DNA from: Platynereis dumerilii
Lineage: Eukaryota > Annelida > Polychaeta > Phyllodocida > Nereididae
Assembly (NCBI GenBank): GCA_026936325.1
Contig: JAPTHN010000003.1
Span: 62,585,192-62,649,191 of the forward strand
DNA length: 64,000 nucleotides
Reading direction: 5' to 3'
Below, one piece after another: positions 23,238 to 36,456 of the stretch. Below the pieces are notes generated by a model. The model made no database searches and had not been told where the DNA came from. It was given only the letters and a program-made list of their open reading frames with translations. The position numbers and the translations under genes were made by a program. Within the stretch, counting starts at the first letter, position 1. Every line of letters begins with the position of its first letter.

Positions 23238-25680
23238 GGAGTGTCAGCCTCTTCCTGCTAATAGGGTGATACAAATGTAAGACACTAAGTCTGGGTGCTC
23301 AGAACTGAACAAACTTGACCTATGTTTTTGATAACAGGTGCAAATCTGTGTTGCTCTTTGCCCATAAACTGCATGAAGCCTTCCTTGTGTCTTGTGGTCA
23401 TCTTTCAAGAACTTCAACCATGATTAACACTGATGAAGTTCTTTTGAACTGAGGAACATCTGGCGAGACTTTGACTTTCTGAACTTATCCCTTGCTAATG
23501 CCTGGGACCTGAGAAGTTGGTTTTTGTAGGTGTCCAACTGAATAACAACGCATCTGCTCAGGCTGTGCTATTTGGTGTTCTGCAGATTAAGGTCGAGCTA
23601 CATTTACCTTGCATTGATTGAGATGGAGTCTTGCATACCTGAAGAAATCATTTATCAGCAACTTGTCCAAACTCTTCAAATGCTTTAAGGACTTCAGACT
23701 TTGAATCATTGTCTTTTTCTGTTGCCCATAGAGATCCTTTGGCTCTCCATCCTCTCTCTAAAACTTGACACAATGCTCATCGCTTTAGACAATGGCAATG
23801 AGAGTCTCAGAGAGAACTTCCTTTCACAGTGCTAAACAATAATCACATCTTTTATAGACGGAGGGATAGATGTTTAGAATTTGGGATGTTTCACACAGAA
23901 GGAGAGGCATCCAAATTGCATTGTTTGTGTCTCCAAACATAAATCACGGAGAGAGACCACTGCAAGATTCTAGAAGAGACCAGCTGATTGATTGTTGACC
24001 ACTGGTTGTTGATGAGAACGTGATATCACATCAAAGACCAGTAAGAGATTGGTTGGCGAGTGAGTGTATATTGCTCTTCTCACTTGACTTAAGCAAAATC
24101 AGACATGGACAAGATGTTCATGCGCTCTAGGGATATGGAGCTAAGTAAGTCTCAGTTGTTGTGCATACCTTGTCATCTTTGTGTAGCTTCTTCAAGAAAC
24201 CACATAAAGGACAAATTATACACACCAAACTTTCATATGAAACCATCATGTACTTGAAGCCAGAGCAAACCAACAGCTCACCAAGGTCTGTGGTCTTGAT
24301 ATACCAATCTCAATATCATTAGGGCAGCCCATTTTCAAAACTCTTGACTTTTGTCTCCCTAATGTTGTACTGAAATGTCTCTTTATTTCTTCCTCTTTAC
24401 ACACCATGAGCTGCTTAACTCTATGACTATAACCCACCTAGCTTTATAAACTGATGGAATTCTTCACTATGACCTGAGATTGCTTCTGCACTGCAATATG
24501 GATAAAGCTTTCTGACTGATTATGAGAAAACAAGCCAGAACATGTGACAGCCACCACCAGGAACACTGCTTGGTTAAGAGAGCTTAAGAGCAAGGACTCT
24601 AGTGAAAATCTTTATTATGTAGGAATGTTTCCACAAGGGTTTGCAGTGCATACTGCCTCACTTTACCATATCAACCCACATACTCATAACATAAGATACA
24701 ACAGACATTCTTTGCTGAAGTTTGATTGTGTCATCTTCATATCAGTGATTCGGAGAAGAGATGGTTCTTCAACTTCCAGTTTTCTAGCGAAGTCTGTGTG
24801 CCTATATAGTCATACATAGGATTCACACAGAACACTGATATTGATTTGAATTAACAATTCTCAATTATCATTGATGTGATTGATCAGAAGTTCTAATGAG
24901 TAATAATATCACATTTGATATCATTGTTTCGCCCTTTTAAAGATCACCCTGAAAACGTTTCAAGATCTCTGTTATAAAACATCAAGCAGAGTAAAGAGAG
25001 CTGAGAGTTATGAATGACATGGTGCATATCAGTCACATGGCAACATATTTATTGAATGAGGGCACATCAGCAATTATTAAGCCTCTGATGTACATAATAG
25101 GTTATTAAATATGCATTAAAAATGCATACAAATAGCGTTTGTGCCCCTTGCCCACCAGACAGAAGAGTATCCATTCTTACATGAATAACACAATTATAGC
25201 ACCGATTCATCCCCATAACTTTCCATGGCAATAATTAGTCATGACATTGTACAGTTAATTCACATTCATTCAAGTCAGGCACAAGTGAAAATCCAAAAAG
25301 GGACAATAAATGTCACAAAATACCAAGTGACGTCTTCTTTACATCTTGCTGCTGCAACGAACATTGATTTTGGCATTGATATTCATATTTGAGCTACAAA
25401 ATAACCGCAAGAACACATTTTCCATAAAGAAAATAGTGGAAAATGATGTATTACACATCAATATAGCACAAATAGTGACCGAGATATGCTAGTTTTTGTG
25501 TTTTGCGGCAGCCATATTGGATTTTGTGCATACCGGCCACCAGGGGGCGGTCTCACTTTGTGTGCGGTGGTTTTTGAAACCCCTTTGGTCATATAAACAT
25601 CCATGCCAAATTGCAAAAACTTGTCACCAAGTGCACAATTCTTAGAGATTTTAACGAATTCCCTCCCCGCTAAAACTAAA

Positions 25681-26891
25681 CTAAACCATCCCCTTTATTT
25701 AAATCCCAGAAAATAACTATTTGCCAGTATAATTATTACTTTAGTATGGTACTAGTACACCATATAGATGGTGATGTTAAGAGCGCTCACCCCCTTCCAT
25801 CCTCATGATTCAACCCCTATGTGTAGCAAGTACTAACTTAGTACTGTGTAAAACATGAACAACACTTTCTGTTGGCCCTACATTATTTCATATTGGATCG
25901 TGGGTGCAGTTGTTCTATTCAATCTGTTGTAAGGAAGATCTTTTCAAAGACAGAAGCTCCAGCCTTTAAGTAATGTATTCATTTAACTGTGAAATTGCTT
26001 AATTTTGCTTGACAATTGAGTCAGTCAAGTATGCATGTTTAACTGCCCACTGCTTGTGATATATTGTGCCGATCTCTCTGGATGACAGATCTCTCCTTCG
26101 GGTGAAATATGACACAGCTGCAAACTCTTGGACTTTCCAGCGGTGCCAATGGTAAGACTTTCAAAGCATGATTGATATCATATATTATTCTGGAAGCAGT
26201 GTTCTGTCTTTTAACCAGAAAATAATTACTGAAAGACATGACATTGTGTAGCATGATTGTTATATACGTGGTGAGTATCACTCCATCATTAGCTTGGACG
26301 TATTGACTGGCATGGGGCTTATAACATAGCGAGTGCTACAAGATATCACTTCCTAGTAGCATATGTGTCATCTAAGGTTTTTGCAACAAGGAACCTATGG
26401 GAAAGGGTTATATATCACTTAGACCATTGGATTAATTGTTCCCTGACTGATTGTATCACTATCACAGTCACTTTCAATATATATCTTTATGGGCTTGTTC
26501 CATGGGTAATATGATTACAGATTCATGTCTCATGGGTACCATCTAGATACTATTTAGACCTGGAACTGCTTTATAATTGGGTATCTAACAGAAGATACTC
26601 GCTCAAATGTTGATGTAATTCTAAGCAAACGTTGATGTAATTCTAAGCAATTTGCATAAAACTATGCAAAGCAATTGGCTGAAATTGAAATGGCGTACCT
26701 CTAATTTATAGAATGTTACTACAATTTGGCCAAAAACAGTCAATAAAAATGCATAATTTTAATTAAAATTTGATGTGACTTCTGTAAATAATATTCATAC
26801 AGCACTGCTCTGATGATTGTGATGGCATAGCCAATCTTTACAGTTTCAGCAAATTTGCATGCCATTATACAACCATGCATCAAGCTGGTCT
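25681..26891. other. Mostly unassigned; possible degraded LINE inside
   Basis: Apart from the weak reverse-transcriptase-like trace at 26038-26225, I see only AT-rich sequence. A short direct duplication of GTTGATGTAATTCTAAGCAA occurs at about 26610-26650. Confidence 0.35.
26038..26225 (-). pseudogene. Possible degraded LINE reverse-transcriptase C-terminal fragment
   Basis: On the minus strand one frame reads VKRQNTASRIIYDINHALK, and the next frame then reads SYHWHRWKVQEF. This is reminiscent of the QNTAARII...LHWLPV...R motif near the end of CR1/L2-type reverse transcriptases. It needs a frame change between the two halves and is short. A chance resemblance is possible. Confidence 0.3.
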
Positions 26892-26899
26892 GTGTAAAG

Positions 26900-28357
26900 C
26901 AGGCTTTGGGTCAAGTACTGTACTTGGACTCAGTACTTGGACTCGAGTCCAAGTACTCTACTTGGACTTGTACTTGGACTCGTAACTTCTTAAAATGAAG
27001 TACTTGTACTTGGACTTGTACTTGAATTCAAAGTACTTGAAGTACTTTGTAAGTACATCATGCAAGTACTTTAAGAATGCAGGCAAAATTGGAAAGTCAA
27101 TCAAATCTTTGGAAGATCTAAAGGTAAAAGATACTGTATTCAATTATTGTGATGTCTGTATTTCTGTACTTTACATCTAGAATGGAGATTAATTCTCTTT
27201 ATAACTTCATGTTGAAACAGATGAATGCAAATATTAAAGCATGTGAATTAAGAGTTGAATTAGGCAGTTAATTGCAATTACAAATGTAAATATCTGAATT
27301 GCATTTCATATACGAGTAAATGCAGCTTACAGGTGTGATATCTTGGATAGTAAGTATTTAAAGCTCTGTGTGAACGTTTTTAAATATATAAATCTTTTCA
27401 GGTGGAAGCTATATAGGTGCACATAACCGAAATCATTCAATGCTGAATATAGATCTGTATATCTAAAACAAGATAAAATAAAGCTATGAAAAAAAAAATA
27501 CTACCAAACTTTGTATTTCTTTAATGAACGTTCTATGAGCGTGGAATAAGCTGTAACAAATCGGTATTTAGGCAGACATAAATTTTATTTTGACATAATT
27601 AGTCCATTAATAATTTCAAATAAACTTAATAAGAACAGATACAGTTCTTTTGTATAATATTTTCTGCTTTTGTTGCACCGCTATTGTTTCATGCCCCTAT
27701 TGTGTTTTTCACCCTGTTTAAATAACAATAGAGTCTATACCTGTATCATTCTGCCTCTAGTTTGCTAATTAGCTAATTATACACATCACACCTCCAATAC
27801 CCTGTATCATTTGAAAATTTTGACTTGACTTTATTCATATTTCTTTCAGCTGTAATGATAGAAAATATCCAAATTGGATATATTGCTTTACTCATATTGT
27901 TATTATTCTCAAACAGGAAAAATCATTGCAAAACAGCTGTTTGTAAAAGGACTCAGAATTCTAGCTTAATTTAATATATAATTATCTAAAAAATATCTTT
28001 CTATCATTAACTTCGTAGTATCATGTTAATTTAACAGTAAGGCCTACTCAAGTTAATTTTACCCTGAATGAATCTTGAGTGTATATCAAGTTAATTTCTC
28101 TCCATTTTTAATAATAATATATATATTTCATAACATTTTCGAAAATGTTGGTACTTTGAACTAGTTTGATTTCTTCATATTATAAACCAGGAATGTACTT
28201 GGACCTGGACTTGAGCTAAAGTACTTGTACTTGGACTCAAGGACTCTATTAAAAGCTGTACTTGTACTTGTACTTGTACTTGTACTTGTACTTGCCAAAT
28301 GCCAATGTACTTGTACTTGGACTCAAGTACAATTGATTGTACTTGACCCCAAGCCTG
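26900..28357. mobile_element. hAT-like element with TACTTG-rich ends
   Basis: The ends are CAGGCTTTGGGTCAAGTAC and the complement of CAGGCTTGGGGTCAAGTAC. GTGTAAAG is duplicated at 26892-26899 and 28358-28365 (8 bp, hAT). Both subterminal regions are packed with short runs of TACTTG and its complement, up to six tandem units near 28258-28295. Such arrays are likely transposase-binding sites. The 1.46-kb interior has no coding frame, so it is non-autonomous. Confidence 0.88.
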
Positions 28358-28408
28358 GTGTAAAGATTATCATCAAGGACTTTATAGTGCCACCATAGCC
28401 TGGTGCAG

Positions 28409-29815
28409 TAGGGTGGGCTGAAAAAAACTTTTTTTGGAATTTCAATATGCCAGTGGTATAGAAAGTTGGCTATGGCCAAAAAATGATAATTGGTGCAAAA
28501 AAAATTTTGTGGCATGCGACTTATGCCGGGCCACTCCGGCTTTTATGAAATTGCATATTTTCAGCCATTTCGCATGCTTTTTTTGACCATGTTTTGGCCT
28601 GAGTCAGCTTCCTTTGTTTCAGAAGGCTCAATGGCATACTTAAATCTTCTATGAAGGTCATTTTGGATTTGAAACACCATAATCAGGTTGCTTATATTTA
28701 AGATATAGCCATTTCTGGGTAAATGTTGGGAATCAGAATATGGCTTTTTTTTGCTAAAAATTGCCCGAAAAAATCTAAAATATCGAAATTGACCCAACAA
28801 AAAGTTATTCCAAGGCAATTGTAATTACCAAGAGTCCTCCCTAGCACCCTAAAAAACACTTCCAGCGTATTACCTGCATCAATTTGTTGCTTCAGTTTCC
28901 GGTATAGGGGCAATTCGGTGAAGTTAGATTTACAGATTTGACACTTTAGCAGCTTGTGTAGCCCTATCATTACACCTCAGTTATTTCATTGTTACATGGG
29001 GATGAAGCCAAGTAATAGGGGTATCAGACAAGCCATCAACCAAAGCTCCAAGTGCAACGGGAGCTGAGCTACAAGGCGAAATGTCATCTTGTCGAACATC
29101 ATATTGAATGTACCGCGAGTGAGTACGTCCGACAAGATGACATTTCGCCTTGTAGCTCAGCTCCTATTGCACTTGGAGCTTTGGTTGATAGCTTGTCTGA
29201 TACCCCTATTACCTGGCCTCATCCCTATGTAACAATGAAATAACTGAGGTGTAATGGTAGGGCTACACAAGCTGCTAAAGTGTCAAATCTGTAAATCTGA
29301 CTTTACGGAATTGCCCCTATTCTGGGAACTAAAACAACAAATTGATGCAGATAATACGCTGGAAATGTTCTTTTAGGGCATTGGGGAGGACTCGGGGTAA
29401 TTACAATTACCTTGGAATCATTTTTTGTTGGGTCACTTCCAACATTTTCACATTTTTCGGGCAATTTTTAGCAAAAAAAGCCAAATTCTGAATCCCAACA
29501 TTTACCTAGAAATGGCTATATCTTGAATATAAGCGACCTGTTTATGGTGTTTCATATCCAAAATGGCCTTCATAGAAGATTTAAGTATGCCATTGAGCCT
29601 TCTGAAACAAAGGAAGCTGACTCAGGCCAAAAAATGGTTTAAAAAAGCATGCGAAATGGCTGAAAATATGCAATTTCATAAAAGCCGGAGTGGCCCGGCA
29701 CAAGTCGCATGCCACAAAATTTTTTTTGCACCAATTATCATTTTTTGGCCATAGCCAACTTTCTATACCACTGGCATATTGAAATTCCAAAAAAAGTTTT
29801 TTTCAGCCCACCCTA
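28409..29815. mobile_element. Near-perfect 1.4-kb fold-back transposon, 9-bp duplication
   Basis: Two arms of exactly 686 bp (28409-29094 and 29130-29815) are inverted copies with a 35-bp loop. The ends are TAGGGTGGGCTGAAAAAAAC and its complement. CTGGTGCAG flanks at 28400-28408 and 29816-29824. The arms are about 90 percent identical, and the innermost 60 bases are almost perfect (GGCGAAATGTCATCTTGTCG and complement). All frames inside are mirror shadows. It belongs with the fold-back at 11020-12247 by terminus (TAGGGTG) and 9-bp target duplication; MULE-like is the best fit. Confidence 0.9.
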
Positions 29816-29824
29816 CTGGTGCAG

Positions 29825-32800
29825 GACAGTCAGACAATAACAGAGAGACATTACCCACCTTAGATGAGTGGGATAACACAGCAGTGTGACATCCCTGAGT
29901 GGATGTTAGGCATGATAACTGAACTCATTTACCATGTAACAAGAAAAGCAATCATGTCCTAGGGACAATGGCCTTTCCTGCCTTGTGTATTGTTCTGGAT
30001 TGCAAAAAATGATTGCTTGCTCAAGCTTTTTTTATGTGTGACATCATTACAATGGTAGAACACTACAGGCACTCAATGGATATCTTTAAGTGACACCCAG
30101 AGATATTGGCAGCGAGATTTCCAATTTTGATCAATTCTTTACTCAGCGAAAGTTCAATTTCAAGTTCAAGTTTATTGACCATTAATATAGATTACATTAC
30201 GTGATCATCTGTTGCTACTGCATTAGTTTGAAAAAAATGGAAGGCAGATAATTAAAAAATTATATGTGCCTTTACCAATATGAAAATTTCTTCCCAAATG
30301 TGCCTCCAGAAATGAGAAGAGATGTGATGAATATTTGTGAGAAGAGGAATATATCATCATTATATCATGCATGTTGATTAAAGTAAATGAGTCGTTGATC
30401 TGCAATTTATTTGATGACTTTAGAGTTATTTTAGAAAATTATTCACTCCTCATACATGTATGTGCTTTCATTTTCTCAGTATCTATACTTAAAATCATGA
30501 AATCAACCAAATTTTATAGAGTCAGTACGCCAATCCACTGCTTAATGTTCTTTGCACTTCACACATTTAAAGTTATTCAATTTCAGTCTGAAATTCCTCT
30601 GCCATTTGTCAGAGCTGTTTGAACACCTCCAGAAGTAAACCTATAACACAGTCTACAACATATACTGAAACGTGTGAAGGGAAAGTGAATTATGGCTGAT
30701 GATTTATCACTCTGCCTTCAAAATGTCTCAAGCCATATCAAATTCCCATGTAATTATGTGATCACTTGCTTTAATTTTCATATCAATTGCCATAACAATT
30801 TCACAGTATTTTGGAAAAGTCATAAAATCCTATAAAATCTGTATAATAAATATGAATTTCTGACTGATTTGTACCTATTTTCCATGTATATCACGTCATA
30901 TTGCCATTCAAAATATCTCATTTAATGGTTTTTATGATCTGACCCCCAATAAAAGACAATCAGGTCAAATCAATCTTACTTATATTGCACAAATAGCACA
31001 TATTATACAAACTTCAAAAAGGGTCTCAAAACTTTTACATTCAAGTATAAACACAACAGTGACAGTTATTTCACACAAGAGTGAACAACTGAAATGCTCA
31101 ATGATCATAGCTCATGACATCTGTGATCTCTGGCAGAGTGTTGTGTTGACAGGAAAATAAAAAGGAAAATGTGATGAGAAAGAGAAATTGTGACACAATT
31201 AGGCTATAAATATAGAAAAATGATGGGCATTTTTCTGATTCCTTCATAGCACTTTGTACACATACCCGACTTGGCTAAATTATTCCTTGTGCTGACGTAA
31301 GTTTTAAATTCACAATGAGTTACTACAATTCTCCTTCTAAACAAGAATTTCTTCTAAGGAGGGTAAGGCCCCATTCTGTTTTTGATTTAAGAATGGAAGA
31401 ATGAGATATATATATGGACTCAAAAATCTCTCACAGTACACAGTGCACAAAAGGCACAAAGACAAAAAGGGAAAAAGGCTGACTACGTCTATCCCCAAAT
31501 GACTGACCAAAATGTTGAGGGACCAACAGGAGCACAGTAGCATCAGCTGTTATGGTCATTGCTCCCTAATTGCCTTGGGTCGGTTGATGAGCGGTCTTCC
31601 TAACTCATCTCTCCAGAGTGCTTCTCTTGCTAATCCGCTGCAATTATGCATGGAAAGTGAAGAAATTCAATTGTCTTTGTTATTGGAGCTAGTTGAAGGA
31701 TGTTATTGTTTAGGGCAAGGTGGTATGTTTTTTTATCTGGTGAGCAGAAAAACCTCATTGGCTAGCACTGGATTGCTGTTAGTTCAGCAATACATGATAA
31801 ATAATCCTCTGAAGGAATCAGAAATTGAGATCAATTTAATGATCTTACAAATTTTGATATCGGTGCGTCCAACGGAATTCTGCAAAACATAACATCTTCC
31901 ATTTTGTCACAGGTTACAATCTGATATTCTGCTGAAGCCTTTTTCTTATTATGGCATTTCTTTCTTCCTTCCTTCAGTTTTTGCGTTTAAATCCTGTGAG
32001 AAATACTCTGAAAGTGGCTGATATGAAGCGCTGGCTGAGGTCTGACATGAAAGAGCTTAGCCGCTCTGGATTTCCAATGATGACTAACCAGACAACGAAA
32101 AAAGCCTGAAGCAAAAAGAAATTGTCAAAAAGGCCACCAAAAGGCTGACTGTTTATCCTTGCTTCAAGCATTGTCAGGTGTTAGTGGAGTTGCTGGTTCC
32201 TTTCACTTACTTGATATTTCTGACCTCAGGCTTATGAAGATAAGTTTTCTAGGTTTCGAAACAAACATGATTGTATAGAATGCTTAGCCATCTCTACATA
32301 TATGTGAGTGCAGAGAGTTGGATAGTTTTAATGTGGAGATAAAACTTCATTCATATTCCAGACTTGCCATGCAAGTATTTATGCACACAGGGGCCAGATT
32401 AGTGCAGTACGGACCATATGATGTCCACAATAACATACATGTGGTTGTTGTAAAGATAGTTCAAAAAATACTAAAAATCTGATGCCACAGAAACAGTGAT
32501 GCTATTTATAACATATATCAGCCAGAGCATTGTACATAGCACAGGTTTCCCAGAGTATAATTGATTCAATGAGGTGGAAATGGGATCCTTATCTAGTGAA
32601 ATTGGTCTGACAGCCTCTGAGGTGCAATAAACTTTCTGAAATGGAAGATTGAGAGGCGGCATGAACAAGATGTGGCAAAATATTGTCTGTTTTATTAGCC
32701 CGATCTTCCTTTCATATCCCATTTGCAGTCCCCAGAATATGCCAGTAAAATGAACCCCTTGCCCATTTTGCTTGCAACACTCGAACCTATTTGAACACTA

Positions 32801-33340
32801 GGGTCGGTTTCTTTTCTCTCTTTTTTTTTTTTTCGTGTTGTTTCATGGTTCTTCTAAATGGTTCACAAAAAATGATTGAAACTGTGATGCTGGTAGAATC
32901 TAACTGAACTTATCTTAATTATAAGATATACTTTTGCCATGACAATATGGTTGTAATAAATTATCTTGGTGAAAGCCAGCTGAGATTATTCGTATCCATT
33001 TCATATTTAGAATGAAATGAGAGGCAGAAGATGGGGATATAGCGAATACAGATGATAAATGGCATCAGCAGACTGGATGGCAATAGAATCAGTGACATCA
33101 ACCACATCAGTATTAATGGCATCAACAATAACCAGCTTCAGTATCTTAAGATGAGATCACACCTTCTTTGGGCAACTCATCATATCCTGTGTGTTATCAA
33201 TGGCCATAATGATCAGCAGATGCCTTTCTCATCTTTGTGTTCTGATCAAATGCTAATCTGGTTAGAGCATTTTGAATGCTTAGAAAGTAGTGGATGGTTG
33301 ATAGTCACAGGGCTTAACAGCTCTAGTGCACCATAATGGC
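29825..33340. other. 3.5 kb without a supported gene
   Basis: A LINE-like minus-strand tail (TTGAACTTGAAATTGAAC) lies at about 30147-30170. The longest frame, 31512-31892 plus, would give 126 residues rich in Leu and Ser. It has no splice context, no recognisable domain and no second copy, so it is not called. Poly-T runs occur at about 32819-32833. Confidence 0.4.
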
Positions 33341-33344
33341 CTGG

Positions 33345-33715
33345 AAAATAACAGCCCCCTCACTGACTCACGAAATATATTCAAACGACCCCCCTCGACT
33401 GACTCAAGAAATTAATTTCAAAGGGCCCCTTCCAAATGACTCCAGATATTAATTCAAAAGGCCCCCTTCCAACTGACTCAATAATTTTATTTTAATCCAT
33501 TCAGACTCAGAGAATTAAGGAGGCAAAGGAGGTTGCAACCCCCCCCCCCCATTGCTCACCTGCAAGCACAGCATGTATGACTCCATTTCAGAGGGCCCAC
33601 TGACTTGAGAAATGTATTTCGGAGGGCCCCCATCCCTCTGGCTGAACGACTTTATAGTTTTTTCAAAGAGGCCCTAGCGACTCAAGAATTTTTTCAAAGA
33701 GGACCATGAACCGAA
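33345..33715 (+). repeat. Degenerate tandem array of ~45-bp units
   Basis: About seven or eight imperfect units share CTGACTCAAGAAATTAATTT followed by CAAAGGGCCCC and CTTCCAA. Units start near 33362, 33400, 33436, 33472, 33598, 33630 and 33676. A unit-poor patch with a run of cytosines (about 33540-33551) interrupts it. No protein frame runs through all units. Confidence 0.7.
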
Positions 33716-34957
33716 ATTACGGGACAAAATGATGGAAAAACTACATCATGGAAAAGTGTCTTTTAAGAACTAGTTCTTTGTTTCCGAATTAATACAGTGA
33801 TATTTTTAACTTTGATGTTTTGTTACGTACATGATATTTAGCTCGCAACCAGATACTCCAGATAGCGGGGCAGTGATGTCATCAGCAAGGAAGTAAAATT
33901 AATATGCATTTATACATTGAAGCATAAAACTTGGCACATAGTTAAAAAACATATTTGATAGTATAGGGAGCCACTTCCGATTAAATTTTGACCTAATTGA
34001 CCAACAGCAGCAATTTTCCGAAAAGGCTACTTATTCTGTAATTTTCCTGCTTTTGGTAAAGTGCCTATGGTTACACTGCACGACAACTGTGCGTATTATT
34101 TGTTCTAAAGTTCAACAAAACATTATTATTTGATTTCTGTATGTATTTACAGGCTGATAAGGGTCATTTTGTCAGAACTGTTGAAGAAAATAAAGCAATT
34201 TTGTGGTTTCCCATAGTGTCACTCCTCTTTATTGAGTCAGCTTTTCTGGGGGCAGAACCAATTTGACAGCCCAAATCTGTGTGAAACACAGCAGGAGCAT
34301 GGGTCATATGGGACTATGGGTGTGTTATAAATAACACCTAACAGGCTTGTCTGCAAGAGATAACCAGGTGAGTGACAGGCAGGGTCTGTATCAATATGGT
34401 TCAATCTACCCATGTGATGTGCTAAATAACATGACCCTTGCATTTTATCAAAGTTGCGGCCAAAATTTAGAGGTGCCTTTTGAAACGAGTCATGTTTTCA
34501 AGGCTCTTCTGATGTGAATGCTCAAGACATTTTCTACATGCTTAAAAATACTGCATAATTATTATGTTTTGCTAGCTGAATCATTATACATATTTGAAGA
34601 AGTAAAATTATTTTCTCAAGCTTCATGTGCTGCATTGTGGCATCACTGGCCTCTTTGCACATTTACAAATTTGTTATTGAGTTCTCTCCTCAAAGCTACT
34701 GCTTGGATTTTTCCTCTGTTTTGTTTAAGTTTTGGCACAATATGCATGGACCACTCAGATGTCTTGCTTGAAGAATCTGCATACTTCACTGATTATCAAT
34801 CCTACCTACCCTTCTTGCAATGTCTTTGTTGACCAATATTATTTTTGCTAGAATTTTCAAACTGCATTAATAAACTGCTGTTAATCATCAGATCAGTTTT
34901 TCCCCAAGATCAAGCAACCTGCAGTAGGAATGCCAATTGTTTTTTATGGTAAACAAA
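33716..34957. other. No supported feature
   Basis: The frames at 34237-34443 (minus) and 34518-34832 (plus) lack splice signals and recognisable motifs. Otherwise AT-rich sequence. Confidence 0.35.
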
Positions 34958-34964
34958 CTAACCA

Positions 34965-36449
34965 TAGGGATGCCAAAACCTGCTAGGTGGAGCTGATCGC
35001 AGTTTTGCTTCTAGTGAAGAAAAAATTACACCTAAAATCTCAGTTCATAGTTGTCTCACTTTACGGGCTTTTTTGCATTGAAAACAGTTTATAACTTTTC
35101 GAAATTTGATGGAATCTGTTTTTAAGATATATTAGCTTGCTGTTTTTCACTATTTTATTCTTGTGTTTAAATTTTTTGCATTAAAAAAATTGAATTTAAA
35201 ACTTTGGAAGTGAGAATGGACATGGAATACTTAAAAGACATGCATCATTTTGGTATTTGTAGAAAGCCAATATTCTCATGAAACATTCTGTGGCATTTTC
35301 AGAATTTTTAGAGGCCGTAGAGTGGAAGCAAAACCCAGTTTTTGACCAGACTTCAGCTTCAAGTTGAGGGCAATGGAGACTGACACCTGGTGGTCATTCT
35401 TTTAAGTTCTATAAAATTGCCCAAAATATCAATACACTACTTAGTATAGTGTTTTTGTAGATTAAAAGAGTTGTTTTTAACCAAAATAATCCATTATGAC
35501 ATAATCAAGACACCTATTCAAAGTCATGCAAAATTTGATTTTAGGGATATTTCTTTCCAAAAATGGCTACTCTTTCACGTGAAATAGCTTCCCAGAGCAA
35601 AAATGAGCGAGGGGAACCCCACCTTTTTAATTTATAAATAGATCAATCTTGTTAAAACATCATTACTATACAGTTAATATTCAGAAAAGCAATGGAGCAG
35701 ATTTTTTTCCAGTCTAAAAAAAGTGGGGTTTTTTAATATGTAGCTATTCTTTGCTGTGACAATACAAAATTGTGGCCTTTAAAATTTATATTCCCAAATT
35801 ATCCAAGATATATCAAAATTGTACCTGCACTATGTATCCAAGTCAACATACTAACAAGTAAAAATTTGAAAACTTAAAAAAAAAAAAAAACGTCTTAGTC
35901 AATCAGAGTTATAACTATTTTAACTATTTACCCCCTTTAGGGTAATTACCCCCCCCCCCAATCATTCTAAGCATGTAATATGATTAAAATTTTGAATACC
36001 ATAAACACATAAAGACTCATGAAAGTCCCCCTCATTCAAACAAAGTTCAAGTGTATGCTACCATCATAACTTTTTTGAATAATAATAGGTATTTTTGCAA
36101 TAGACATTAAATACTTTGTGCAATTGTAGATGATGATACTCTGATACTGTAATCTTTTTACCTCTGGAACTTGTTAATATATCTGTCCAGCATTCAAATA
36201 AACACAAGAAAGTAATTCTAAAATGATTTTGCTGGCATTTATGGTCATGGTGTCTTTTTTTTTTATAGTTGGGCGTTTTCATTGCTTCCGAGCGCCTAGA
36301 CTTCATGTTGTTAAACTAAGCACAGTGAGGTTAATTTCAATGTTAGAAAATGTTTTTTGGCTGATTCTTCATCACAAAATCATAGTGCACTCCTCTGTAT
36401 CAAAAATTATTATTTTTGTTAATTTATTAGGAATGGTCTGTCATCCCTA
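34965..36449. mobile_element. Probable hAT-like element with short ends
   Basis: The ends are TAGGGATGCCAAAACC and the complement of TAGGGATGACAGACC. CTAACCA flanks on both sides (34958-34964 and 36450-36456), a 7-bp match, or 8 bp if one end base is shared. TAGGG termini and about 8 bp suit hAT. The TIR is only about 15 bp, so this is less secure than the others. The interior holds homopolymer runs (A at about 35879, C at about 35949) and no coding sequence. Confidence 0.55.
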
Positions 36450-36456
36450 CTAACCA

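Larger units (their letters stand above)
21137..25672. mobile_element. Large (4.5 kb) hAT-like element
   Basis: The ends are TAGCGGGGAGGGAAT and the complement at the right. AAACTAAA is duplicated at 21129-21136 and 25673-25680, the 8-bp duplication of hAT. The TIRs extend imperfectly for about 200 bp and share GTGCACTTGGTGACAAG, GCAAAAAC/GTTTTTGC and CCACCGCACACAAAGTG. No transposase frame is visible. Minus-strand fragments near 23630-23780 look protein-like (KFLERGWRAKGSLWATEKDN) but are short and interrupted, and I do not recognise them. It contains a MITE and a LINE 3' end. Confidence 0.85.

Noticed and set aside
31512-31892. A 126-codon plus-strand frame
   Set aside because: No splice context, no recognisable motif, and a length that can occur by chance in 64 kb of AT-rich DNA.
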